DNA of 23,732 bases from Silene noctiflora. Taxonomy: Eukaryota; Streptophyta; Magnoliopsida; Caryophyllales; Caryophyllaceae. The notes under the pieces are model-generated. The model saw only the letters and a program-made list of their open reading frames with translations. It was not told where the DNA came from and did not search any database. The stretch's first letter is position 1, and the number at the start of each line of letters is the position of its first letter. The stretch is taken from the NCBI GenBank assembly GCA_009801015.1, contig VHZZ01003050.1, positions 29,363-53,094 of the forward strand. Direction: 5' to 3'. The position numbers were made by a program, and so were the translations under genes. Positions 12,081 through 20,429 of the stretch are shown here, piece after piece.

Positions 12081-13109
12081 TGTAATCTTGATGTTTTACT
12101 GAACTTTGTTATGCAGTCAAAGTCCCCAATTGGTTTCTGCTTTTCTACCTTCTTCCTTTGTACTATCAGACGTTTCCTGTATGTTATCTAGTTGCACGGC
12201 TTTCTCCGTCAACAAACTTTGCATCGTTTTGTTGCTCATTGATGATTATGTGAAAGGATGGTTTGGTTTAGTTAACCTCGATCATTTTGGGACCGAGATT
12301 TTGTTGTCGTGGTTGTTCTTTCATGTGCGAACTGTGGCACCTCTCTTTTTTTTTTTTTTTGAAAGCAAGGTCGGAGCTGTGTTTCAATCCTTGCGGTATC
12401 CGGCTTTCTTTCTAAGCATAGGATTTCCATGGAATATGATTATGTTTTCATATTTAACGTGAATACTATGGATTTGAAGCAGGTACTTTTGTGGTTAAGA
12501 TCGTCGCCTTTTTTTACAATCACTAGTGGTCGTGGACAATGAATAAATAATGGACTACTACTGTAAATGAGTTGTATTTTAAGATCTCAGCTCTTTTTCT
12601 TTCGATTATATATTTTATGTCGATCCTCTGATACCATTTTTGTCTCGCTAAAATGCTAAATCAATATATTGAGATTTTACAGTATGATTATATAATTCGT
12701 AATGAATTGTGTTTAAATTCTTTTAATCAACCATTTTCAATTCTAACTCCTAAATTTTAATTCTCGAACACGTTATATGTATCTATACTACCTATCCGCT
12801 CTGTGGTATTCGAATATTCGCATGTTTAATTTGGTCTCTATAGTGAATTGGACTTAACGGAAAAATTACGTCTATTTTATGGCATTGTATTTTAGAGGAG
12901 GGAGTACGTCATTTTCATGCATCGTATTCGAACCGAATACCAAACTGAATATCCATATTAATTTTCTTAGCATCTCTAAACAAATGTTGATCCAAATCAT
13001 ACATACCTAAGATAAACATATGAAATACAACCCTATCACACGAACTAACAATCAGCAGCAGCGAAGTCAGGATTTAATATTTGGGAGACGAGCACCCCAA
13101 TAACAAACC
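12081..13109. other. Convergent intergenic region between BRR2 and the WIP gene
   Basis: This kilobase holds the 3' UTRs of both convergent genes. A canonical AATAAA lies at 12542-12547 on the plus strand, about 460 bases after the BRR2 stop, and could end that transcript. A T-run lies at about 12346-12360. At about 12895-12906 'gaggagggagta' resembles a lone Stowaway end without a partner. I see no other gene. Confidence 0.45.
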
Positions 13110-15743
13110 TTATTTAAGAAAATCAAGAATTCTATCCTCATGTTCATCATCTTCTTCATAACAATCAACATCAAAAGGATCTTCAACACATTGTTCTCCT
13201 TCTTCTTCGTCTTCCTCATCATCGACCTCCTCATCACACAACTCAACACGCGCATCAGGCGCGTGTCCATCACCAAAAGACCTAACATGATCCTTCAAAG
13301 ACCTCTTATGTTTAAAATCCGACCCACATACACAGAACCATAACTTACCACAATTCTTCTCATGTGTCCTCCAATCACCTCGGACCGCGAAACCCTTACC
13401 ACATTTTCGACAATCAAAGCATTTAGTTCCATGTTTTCTCTTGTAGTGAGTTTGCAATGTTCTAAAATCCTTAAGTGGCTTCGCCTTTGGATGTTGTATG
13501 TTGTTTTTGCATCCTTCGGCGCAGCAATAACACGGCATTCTTAACATGTTTATCGATGTTGGAGATGATATTGTCGAGGTTGTCGATCTTGTGCTTGCTC
13601 GTAATGATTCTGGACCTCTTCGGTATTGTGATCCGTGTCCCCACATATGCATCTGCATAATATTTCACGTTTTACCGAAGAAGTCTTAGTCTAATACTTA
13701 AAAATGAGGCCCTCGATATTGTAAATGTCACCAAAATTATTTCAAAATATTTGAAATCTTAATTTATGAAATTAAAAACCTATTTGAAATTAATAAAATT
13801 TAGTATATTATAAGATAATAATTGATTTTTACGATATTATTTATAGATTTTAGATTTTTTATCTCATGAATTTTTATATAAAAAAAATAATAATTAATTC
13901 CATGAGGTGTTTTTTTATGAAAATATATTAACTATGTCAAATTTTTTTAATTTATTTATTTTTTGTCACGAAATTAGTAATAGGAGTAGCAGCTTATATG
14001 TAGATTATAGTTTTATATCAATTTTGTTTTATTTTTGTTAAAAGATTATATTTTTAAGTTTAATGATGAAAATATTATTTTTAAATGAAATATTAGTTTA
14101 ATAAATGAAAATCTAATTTGTTGCCATATATAAGCTTAGCACTTTGGAGAGAAAACTTTGGAGAAGTTTTATTCTCTTAGTATATAGGGAGATGAGTCCG
14201 TGGATATTGTAAATGCCATTGTGGGTCATTTGATAGTAACCAAAATTATTTCAAAATATTCGAAATCTTAATTTATGAAATAAAATACCTTTTGAAATTA
14301 ATAAAATTTAGTATATTGTAAGATAATAATTGATTTTATTTGCATATAATTATGATGCTGGACCTCTTCAGGTACTGTGATTTAGGACCCCACATATGCA
14401 TATATGTATAATTTTGGTTTATTTTTGAGAGACCTAAATTAAAGTCATGCAATCAAGAACATTTTTTTGGATTATAAATTATATATTAATTTAATCTTTC
14501 TTGTTTAAGTAGAACAATGAGTACTACAAAAATAGATAAATTAATTATTTTGTATACATAAATTAAACCTTGCAAAAATGCATGTGTTGTGTACTTTTGT
14601 TAATGTTGATAGTCAAATGTATTACTCTTTCCGTCCCAATTATTTGTTTACTTTTGACTAAAATATTCCTCACAAAAATAAATAATTGGGACGGAGGGAC
14701 TACTTCGTAATTTCGTATAGTATATGTCATTATAGAGTTGTTTTAGGCTACAAATTTTATCCTCTAATCCCTAACCATGCTTAAGAATAGCTTAGTAAAA
14801 TTCAACAAAATACCTCATATATATGATTTTTATTTGGAAAAAAATTTACCAAAAAAAATTAAAAAAAATTAAGCTTGTGTTCTACATTACATTTAATTTA
14901 ATTTGATGTTTTATGCTCAATTAACTAAAACCCTAAAGAATATCTTTACGTCTCATTAATTTGTTTAACTTTTTCATTCTTTGTGACTGATATTTTAGTC
15001 AAAAATAGACAAATAATTGAGATGAATGAAATAATATTTACCATGACCAAATAGCTATAATTTTTTGGGGGGTAAAAGAGGTTAGAGATATTACATTGAT
15101 GAATATATAAAGATTCCCAAAGCAATAATTGCCTGCGGAAAATCCGATACAAGACAAAGATCATCCCCGACACTACCAGTCTACCACATAGCCTAGCTAC
15201 ATGATGAGCTACACAATTCGCCGGTCAAACGGTCTCTCATAAGACTTACTGTTAGATAATTTAGTGATAACAATATAAAAGGTATATTAATTAAATAAAA
15301 ATATATTACCTCAGGTTTAAAGTGCAAACAACAACAAAATAAAATTAAGGTTAAAAAAAAAAAATTAAACAATAAGTGAATTTATATACGGAGTAACTTA
15401 TAAGCATAGGTTGTTAATTGTCGACGATGAACACCCTAATTTACACCAAAAACGTAAATTAAAAAAAAAATGAAAGAACCTGCATGTTGTTGTAACGGTT
15501 AAAGGTTTTGTTACAAACGGAGCAAGAAAATTGGGTCGGACCGACAAGGATTTGAGCCGGAGAAGGGATCCAATATTGTCCATCATTTAACCCGCCATGA
15601 ACCGACGATATCTTGTTTGATTTAGTACATGTTGTTGACGGAGTTGTGCTCAAATGCAGTGCTACTGTTACGGCCGAATCCTCATCTCTGTCTTCCCTAA
15701 CATTATTTACAGGTTTATTTTGAGATGAACATAAGAACATAAA

Positions 15744-15806
<63 letters not shown>

Positions 15807-15950
15807 TGGGTTATTATTTGATGTTTTAATAGAAGAAATTAGGGTTTGGGTTTTGTTGGGGTTTTGGCCAGGAGGAGCTAAGGATAAGGAAAAGTTGCAA
15901 TATTTGTCAAGATGTTCTTTGGGTTGAAATGAGCATGATGTACTTTGCAT
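13110..15950 (-). CDS. WIP-domain C2H2 zinc-finger transcription factor (TT1/WIP family)
   Basis: Two exons on the minus strand: 15950-15480 (157 codons) and 13652-13110 (180 codons plus stop), joined in phase 0 across a 1827-base intron, ACATGCAG|GTTC ... TATGCAG|ATGCAT. The 337-residue protein has the WIP hallmark [18 protein letters not shown] followed by four zinc fingers. ZF1: C143, C146, H159, H163, split by the intron as [16 protein letters not shown]2: C200, C205, H226, H231, with [18 protein letters not shown]3: C238, C241, H254, C258, with [15 protein letters not shown]4: C264 and C266, with [12 protein letters not shown]. Upstream is VTVALHL, a WIP-family N-terminal motif. Oddities: a run of 21 Asn at residues 49-69, a Ser/Thr-rich ZF1-ZF2 linker longer than usual, and a strongly acidic tail from about 296. 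WIP proteins are nuclear regulators of seed-coat pigment (TT1), transmitting tract (NTT), root and vein patterning. The subgroup cannot be settled here. Confidence 0.93.
13706..14338. repeat. Direct repeat pair inside the WIP intron
   Basis: Copy one is at 13706-13830 and copy two at 14191-14338, same orientation. Shared blocks include 'gatattgtaaatg', 'accaaaattatttcaaaata', 'gaaatcttaatttatgaaat' and 'agataataattgattttt'. Copy two has about 20 extra bases after 'aaatgccat'. The copies are about 470 bases apart and look very similar outside that indel. I recognise no terminal structure, so this looks like local duplication rather than two transposon insertions. Confidence 0.8.
14350..14406 (-). 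pseudogene. Decayed copy of the first bases of WIP exon 2, inside the intron
   Basis: On the plus strand 'gatgctggacctcttcaggt' and then 'actgtgatttaggaccccac' and 'atatgcat' align with the exon 2 start at 13606-13652 ('gattctggacctcttcggta', 'ttgtgatccgtgtccccaca', 'tatgcat'). On the coding strand the true exon gives [16 protein letters not shown]. The copy begins [10 protein letters not shown] and then loses frame through a one-base insertion. It also lacks the AG acceptor. It is a partial, non-functional duplication. Confidence 0.75.
14623..14702. mobile_element. Short Stowaway-like MITE
   Basis: Ends are CTCTTTCCGTCCCAATTATTTG on the left and, reversed, GTCCCTCCGTCCCAATTATT on the right, with TA at both borders (14623-14624 and 14701-14702). 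The core is 76 bases. Terminal words of the CTCCCTCCGTCCC type with TA duplication are diagnostic for Tc1/mariner-derived Stowaway MITEs. It lies inside the WIP intron and has no coding capacity. Confidence 0.75.
14947..15030. mobile_element. Degenerate Stowaway-like MITE
   Basis: The left end 'cgtctcattaatttgttta' mirrors the right end 'agacaaataattgagatga', with 'gtgactgatattttagtcaa' in between, a typical Stowaway interior. The outer ends have decayed, so the TA duplication is not certain. It is also within the WIP intron. Confidence 0.5.
15744..15806. repeat. (ATT)21 coding microsatellite in WIP exon 1
   Basis: Twenty-one uninterrupted ATT units on the plus strand read as 21 AAT (Asn) codons on the coding strand, residues 49-69. 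One Pro and three more Asn codons precede the run on the coding strand. All units use the same codon, so the run is a pure microsatellite prone to slippage, and in-frame length variation is expected between individuals. Confidence 0.97.
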
Positions 15951-16104
15951 TTTTGTTTTAAAGAGTTTGTAAATGTGAGGGAGAAGGATGTATGAATGTA
16001 TGTAATGAAATGGAGAGAAGAGAAAAAAAAATGGTATTTATTTTGATGGATGGAAATTAAAATGCATGAGTTGTGGCTATCAAGTGTAAGTGTGGTAGAT
16101 AGCT

Positions 16105-16140
16105 TGATGTTTTTTGTTGCATTGCCAAAGGGTTTATAAA
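16105..16140 (-). promoter_or_regulatory. Probable TATA box of the WIP gene
   Basis: On the minus strand TTTATAAACC lies at 16131-16140. Transcription would start near 16105, about 155 bases before the ATG at 15950. The call rests on the motif and spacing only. Confidence 0.5.
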
Positions 16141-16213
16141 GGCATTTTTTCAAAACAAAAATAAAAATTGTTAGAGTTAAATTTAAGGTTATACTGTAGT
16201 AAACATTTCTCGA

Positions 16214-16450
16214 TAGAGTATAAAGTCAATCTTGGAACTTCAATCGATCATGAGATGGTTTTTTGACATGTTATCAAAACTATATGACTAAAAGGTCACG
16301 AGTTCAAATCTCACGGCCCCTATTTCTAAAGTAGAATATTCAGCACTACGTATGAGGAGGTCTGCAATTACATCCACACTTAATTCAAGCCTAAATGGGC
16401 ATTCGTGTGAGGGGGCGCATTAGAGTATAAAGTTGATCTTGCGACTCCAA
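16214..16450 (+). mobile_element. TRIM-like (small LTR retroelement) fragment
   Basis: Two short direct repeats, 'tagagtataaagtcaatctt' at 16214 and 'tagagtataaagttgatctt' at 16421, flank about 180 bases. Between them, 'ttttttgaca' is followed by 'tgttatcaaaactat' at 16269, which resembles the initiator tRNA-Met primer-binding site TGGTATCAGAGC with substitutions. This is the layout LTR, PBS, short non-coding interior, second LTR. The right LTR is truncated and no target duplication was found. The same family recurs in opposite orientation at 17890-18090. Confidence 0.5.
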
Positions 16451-16726
16451 CAAGTACAATTATAGTGTGTCGTTTGGGAACAAAGATTGTATTCTCAAAT
16501 GGATCGTTAGGGCAATAAAGCTCTCCCTCTCGAATTTTAACAATGATGCATCATTCCTAGGGCTTGAAAACCTCTTAGTGGTTGATATAAATGCTCATGA
16601 GTTTTTTTTAAGATGATATCTATAACAGTAGGTCTTGTGAGAGACCGTCTCCTACTAATTAAATTAGTGGGAAACATAACATGAAAAATAGGAATTAAAT
16701 CCTTTCTCCCCTCAACATGTGAGAGG

Positions 16727-16750
16727 TCTCTCAATAACGTTATTGAGAGA
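16727..16750. repeat. Perfect 24-base palindrome
   Basis: The arm TCTCTCAATAAC is followed directly by its exact reverse complement with no loop. The flanks extend imperfectly with further 'gagag/ctctc' words. It could be the core of a small foldback element or chance in low-complexity DNA. Confidence 0.85.
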
Positions 16751-16899
16751 TATCTCTCTAAAGTTTTTGTGAATAATTCATTGAATTTTTGTCACAACAA
16801 TTTAATGAACGGTTCAAACCTAAGTCCTTGGGAATTTCATCCAAATTTTAATTACTAAACTGTACTCTACCCTTGCGGGAAATGAACATAATTATATCT

Positions 16900-17029
16900 T
16901 CTTTTTTTTGTCTAACAAAGCGCGCACTTAATTAGTCGCATTACAATAAAGGGGATATAGGGGATTCAAACTTGTGACCTATTGTCCACGATACTTCCGT
17001 TTTAACCACTAAATTAAGACATTTTCGGT
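16900..17029 (-). mobile_element. tRNA-derived SINE with perfect target-site duplication
   Basis: Identical 12-base direct repeats, ATAATTATATCT, lie at 16888-16899 and 17030-17041. The 130-base insert reads on the minus strand ACCGAAAATGTC, then an A-box-like TTTAGTGGTTAAAACGG, and about 30 bases later a B-box-like GGTCACAAGTTTGAATCC. It ends in an oligo-A tail (CAAAAAAAAG) next to the duplication. These are the defining features of a plant tRNA-derived SINE mobilised by LINE machinery. No coding capacity is expected. Confidence 0.8.
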
Positions 17030-17424
17030 ATAATTATATCTCGGTGAAAAAATGAAAATAATAATGAAATTTACAAGTATGGCCTATTATACTACTATCA
17101 CTTGATCACATAAACGTCAAATTCTTTGATACATGTGAGGCAAGTGATATATATCATCCTACCTGACTTCAATTTCATCTCAAAATGAACTCGACACGAC
17201 CTGATCTGACCCAACCGTCCCATTTTGGACCCGATCGAATTACCCATTTGTTAATTAGGCACAAGGAGAAATCCCTCAATATATAGCTAGTAGTACAGTA
17301 CAGTCGGGGTGAAATAATAGAGCAGAAGGAGAAAACAGCTTTATACAAAGGTTGAAGTGGCAGTATTATTAGTAACTCTGATTTATGAATGTGAGCTTTA
17401 CATATAAGACTATCAACTTTATCA

Positions 17425-17445
17425 GTATGTATGTATGTATGTATG
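17425..17445. repeat. (GTAT)5 microsatellite
   Basis: Five uninterrupted GTAT units plus one base, read directly. Confidence 0.95.
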
Positions 17446-17530
17446 AATTAGATTATTTCCTTTGCAATAATAAATGCAATTCTTTACATTTACATTACGT
17501 ATTGTAAGGATTATACCAAGCAAAACGGCA

Positions 17531-17555
17531 AATTCAATTCAATTCAATTCAATTC
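17531..17555. repeat. (AATTC)5 microsatellite
   Basis: Five perfect AATTC units, read directly. Confidence 0.97.
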
Positions 17556-17889
17556 GGCTCGCATCCCCATAACATACATTAGCTAGAGAATGTGGTCAAG
17601 GATTTATGTGTATGCATCAACTGCAGTCCCTAACATACGCTACTGACTGACTTGTGTGAGACGGGTTTATGTTGTGAGACGGTTCTAGACTTTGGCTATT
17701 ATGTAAAAAGACATTAAGTAACTTTGACCATTTTATAGTGTGAAACTGTCTTACTATATAATTTATTTATTATCGTATAGATTTGAAACTACATACATTA
17801 GTTAGTCCAAGGGATGCATACATAATACTCCGTAATACACATTATTCACCAACTATATCATTATATTTGTTATATTTGAAGTGTGAGTA

Positions 17890-18090
17890 TTTTTCAACAA
17901 ATCATCTCAATCAAAAGTTTAAGCTGATGGTTAGAGTTCCAAGATCGGTTTATACGTACTTTAGCACGCCATGATCTTTTAGTCACACTGGCTCTAATAC
18001 CATGTTAAAAAACCCATCTTAACCAAAAATTTAAGTTGATGGTTATAGTCCCATAAGAGTATAAGACCATGATCGGTTTTATAGTCGAAC
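17890..18090 (-). mobile_element. TRIM-like fragment, same family as 16214-16450, inverted
   Basis: On the minus strand a segment ending 'ggttaagatgggttttttaa' 'ca' is followed by TGGTATTAGAGCC (17990-18002), close to the initiator tRNA-Met primer-binding site TGGTATCAGAGC. It continues 'agtgtgactaaaagatcatg', like 'tatatgactaaaaggtcacg' in the other copy. LTR-like direct repeats ('accatcaacttaaatttttg' and 'accatcagcttaaacttttg') flank the site about 110 bases apart. Outer borders and target duplication are unclear. Confidence 0.5.
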
Positions 18091-18186
18091 AGAATATAAT
18101 ACATCTCATCATCATATGTTCAAATGATATTGACAGGGTTTGAGTATATCCCCTTTCCTTTTTTGACTTTAATGTTATTAGGAAGG

Positions 18187-18649
18187 TTTTATTTACGGAT
18201 AATGCACGCGGTGTCCTTGAGGTTTGATATTTTGCCCGAAATACCCAATTTTTTGATCCGGGAAACTTTAAGAGTCCATAACTCGTGTTTACGATTTCAG
18301 AAAGTGATAATTTTTTTTTTTCAAATCGATCATCTTTCCGAGAACTACGATTTCAAAAAAAAAATTATCGTATTTGGATCACGTGGCTAGAAGTTATTGC
18401 GTGTCAAAAAATTTTTGACCGAACAAACTTTGAGTGGCCATATCTCTTGGTCACGAATTCCAAACTCAACAAAATTTTTTTCAAGTCGTATTTCCCAGAA
18501 AAAGGATCAATTTGAAAAAAAAAAATTATCACTTTTTGAATTCGTAAACACGAGTTATGGCCTCTTAAAGTTTTTTGGATCAAAAAATTGGGTATTTCGG
18601 GCAAAAAAGCAAACCTCAAGGACACCGCGTGCATTTTTCGTTTTATTTA
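18187..18649. mobile_element. Mutator-like foldback element with 9-bp target duplication
   Basis: The insert 18196-18640 (445 bases) is flanked by TTTTATTTA at 18187-18195 and again at 18641-18649. A 9-base duplication is the mark of Mutator-like (MULE) transposition. The left end reads CGGATAATGCACGCGGTGTC and the right end, reversed, CGAAAAATGCACGCGGTGTC, continuing CTTGAGGTTTG. The inverted repeats run almost to the centre near 18410-18418, so the whole element is one imperfect palindrome. It has no transposase. Frames across it are open only because of the repeat structure and should not be read as genes. Confidence 0.85.
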
Positions 18650-20330
18650 AATCAGGTCATCAGTATCGTCACCCCTCATAATTTTACCCGATAAACTAAT
18701 TACCTGACCTAATTAATTTGCTTAGGGAATGACTCACATACTTCCCAAACAGTTTGATCAGCACCTACGTACATGAATGACACTCATTAGTTCCCAAGAA
18801 TAAAGACTACTCTCATTTAATGTTTCGAGTTTCTTAACAAGAACGAGCCTAGGTTCAAGTTCTACCTAAGGTCGAAACATACATTACTATTACCTATATC
18901 ATTAATCATTGTTATCTTTTTAGCAAAAAAAAAAAAAAAAATTATTTTTATCTTAAAAAGCTTACTCGGGGCCTGGTCGGTCTGTGCTTATTAATGTAGA
19001 AATGTATCTGAGTTAGACCTTAGTTTGACTTCTGAAAATGTGATGAGGTATTTCTATAATTGTTGCCTTTGTTTTTTCATATATAGAAATTAACCATGTA
19101 GCTTATGGCTAATATATTAGAAATTACCGCGCTGATGCATGATATGTAACCATTTTTCTGGATTAAAACTTGTGAAATAAAATGATAACCCTTCCGTCCC
19201 GATCATTTGTTTGTCTTTGGGTTTAACACAAAGACCAGAGTAAAAGAAAGAGAACAATTATTAAATGACAAATGGATCAAATAACCGGGACAAAAATTAC
19301 AAGCAGTGCACATTTTACGTCCGTTTTAGGGAGTATCTAGCAAATGTTTTTTTTTTTTTTTTCCGGAGCATAGAACCTCTGTTTGTTTTAAGACGCTCAT
19401 ATCCACCAGTAGTTACAAACTTACAATGTACACTAATAAAACTCTTACATAATTGTTCATTATTTGGCCACCCTAAGTTCAAATCCCGACTCCGTCACTA
19501 ATATAAGCATGATAAAATGAAAAGAGGAAGACAGAAGAGGAGTGGGAGTGAGTCACTCTCAAGCAAGCAAAAGAAACAGGTGAAGAGTGGGAGTGATCTG
19601 ATAGTAGTAGTAGTCACTGTAAGTTTATTATTGTTTCTATGTATTTATTACTCTACTTTTGCAGGAAAAAAAGCCTACCTATATTACTATAAGAAAAGGA
19701 CCACACTACCTTTTTTTTTACTGCTTCTGGGCTCAAGCTTTCGCCTTAACCTTTACCTTTTACTGCACTTTATATCTTACATGCAAAAATAAACTTCAGT
19801 TACGTAAATGTAAAAATGTTCTTTTTTTTAAACGTCTTTGTTTTTGGTTGATCCAAGTATGTACATTGTACTTACGTAAACTGGTATACGGCCATGCATG
19901 CATTAGTCAGTTTTCCGTTGTAGTAATTTCGTAAACTGTGCCACTTTCTCAAATTATTTACTCTTTATATGCATGGTTATATTTTCTCCCGTTTGCTTAT
20001 GTATGTTAATCTAACATGCATAGGTAAGAAAAAAAATGAGATAGTTGACCCTTGATTAACATAAGCAAAAGTGTAAGAAACACGATTTTTCTAACATGTA
20101 TTTTTACATTGACAATGATTTATATCCATATCAAAGGGTAATACTTTTATAATATAATCATATTAATAAAGTAATCTAATTTGAGATGATAATATCTCAA
20201 TTATTATCCTCGATAATGGCATATAATGTGTGATTACTGCTTATTTACCACCTTTTCACGTGTACGAGCTTGATCTATATAATTATGACAAAGAATAAAA
20301 TTTATGTTATATTAAGAGGTGTTATTAAAA
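18650..20330. other. Gene-free stretch, AT-rich with repeat remnants
   Basis: No gene was recognised; the open frames are short, low in complexity and lack similarity I can name. It contains a degenerate Stowaway-like element (19191-19297), a poly-T run at about 19347-19362, and 'gttcaaatcccgactccgtc' near 19479, which resembles a tRNA B-box but has no A-box or duplication. Confidence 0.4.
19191..19297. mobile_element. Degenerate Stowaway-like MITE
   Basis: The left end 'cttccgtcccgatcatttgt' and the right end 'aaatggatcaaataaccggg' plus 'ac' are approximate inverted repeats of the 'ccgtcccnattatttgt' type. The right terminus has lost the outer bases, so the exact border and TA duplication cannot be fixed. 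Confidence 0.45.
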
Positions 20331-20333
20331 CTC

Positions 20334-20429
20334 GGTACTATATAAGTCTATATGCTCAATGAAACGACTATTATTTTTGTACCAAAATTAAGGGTAAATA
20401 AATGCTCGAGACGGAGGGACTATGTATAA
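20334..20429. repeat. Duplicated block, copy 1, ending in a Stowaway-type terminus
   Basis: The block 'tcggtactatataagtctat' ... 'gctcgagacggagggactat' is nearly identical to 21740-21835, with three or four substitutions. It includes a Stowaway right end, GACGGAGGGA followed by CTA, without a matching left end. Downstream homology may extend through 'atcctact' (to 20436), where the second copy has an extra 8 bases. Confidence 0.85.

Larger units (their letters stand above)
13653..15479 (-). other. WIP gene intron with duplicated and inserted DNA
   Basis: This single intron is 1827 bases and very AT-rich. The donor is GTTCTT and the acceptor TATGCAG; the tract before the acceptor is AT-rich rather than a clean pyrimidine tract. 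The last six intron bases (ATGCAG) repeat the last six bases of exon 1. It contains an AT-rich direct repeat, a decayed copy of the exon 2 start, and two Stowaway-like MITEs, described separately. No other gene was seen. Confidence 0.85.
16141..16899. other. Upstream region of the WIP gene with repeat debris
   Basis: No gene is visible. The stretch holds the TRIM-like fragment at 16214-16450, a palindrome at 16727-16750 and short words of the 'gagagaccgtctc' kind near 16640. Any distal WIP regulatory DNA would lie here or beyond, but no specific site can be supported. Confidence 0.4.
17042..17880. other. Gene-free AT-rich stretch with microsatellites
   Basis: No gene was recognised. It contains a (GTAT)n run at 17425-17445 and (AATTC)5 at 17531-17555. 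Near 17650-17690 are 'gtgtgagacggg' and 'tgtgagacggttc', words seen at the ends of some plant MITEs, without a resolvable partner. Confidence 0.45.

Noticed and set aside
12106-12462. 118-codon frame just after the BRR2 stop
   Set aside because: Composition is Phe/Leu/Ser-rich from T-rich 3' UTR, including a poly-T run. There is no recognisable domain.
15878-16153. 91-codon minus-strand frame overlapping the WIP start
   Set aside because: Its ATG lies upstream of the probable TATA box, and the frame is the AT-rich leader read in another phase.
18124-18681. Several overlapping frames on both strands (76-94 codons) with similar peptides
   Set aside because: They are the two arms of the Mutator-like palindrome read in both directions, which explains the matching peptides on opposite strands.
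19440-19500. Possible tRNA or SINE from 'gttcaaatcccgactccgtc'
   Set aside because: Only a B-box-like word is present. No A-box at the right distance, no cloverleaf, no tail and no duplication.
19265-19934. Three frames of 78-91 codons
   Set aside because: Low-complexity Phe, Leu and Tyr sequence across poly-T and simple repeats, with no similarity, splice partners or promoter.
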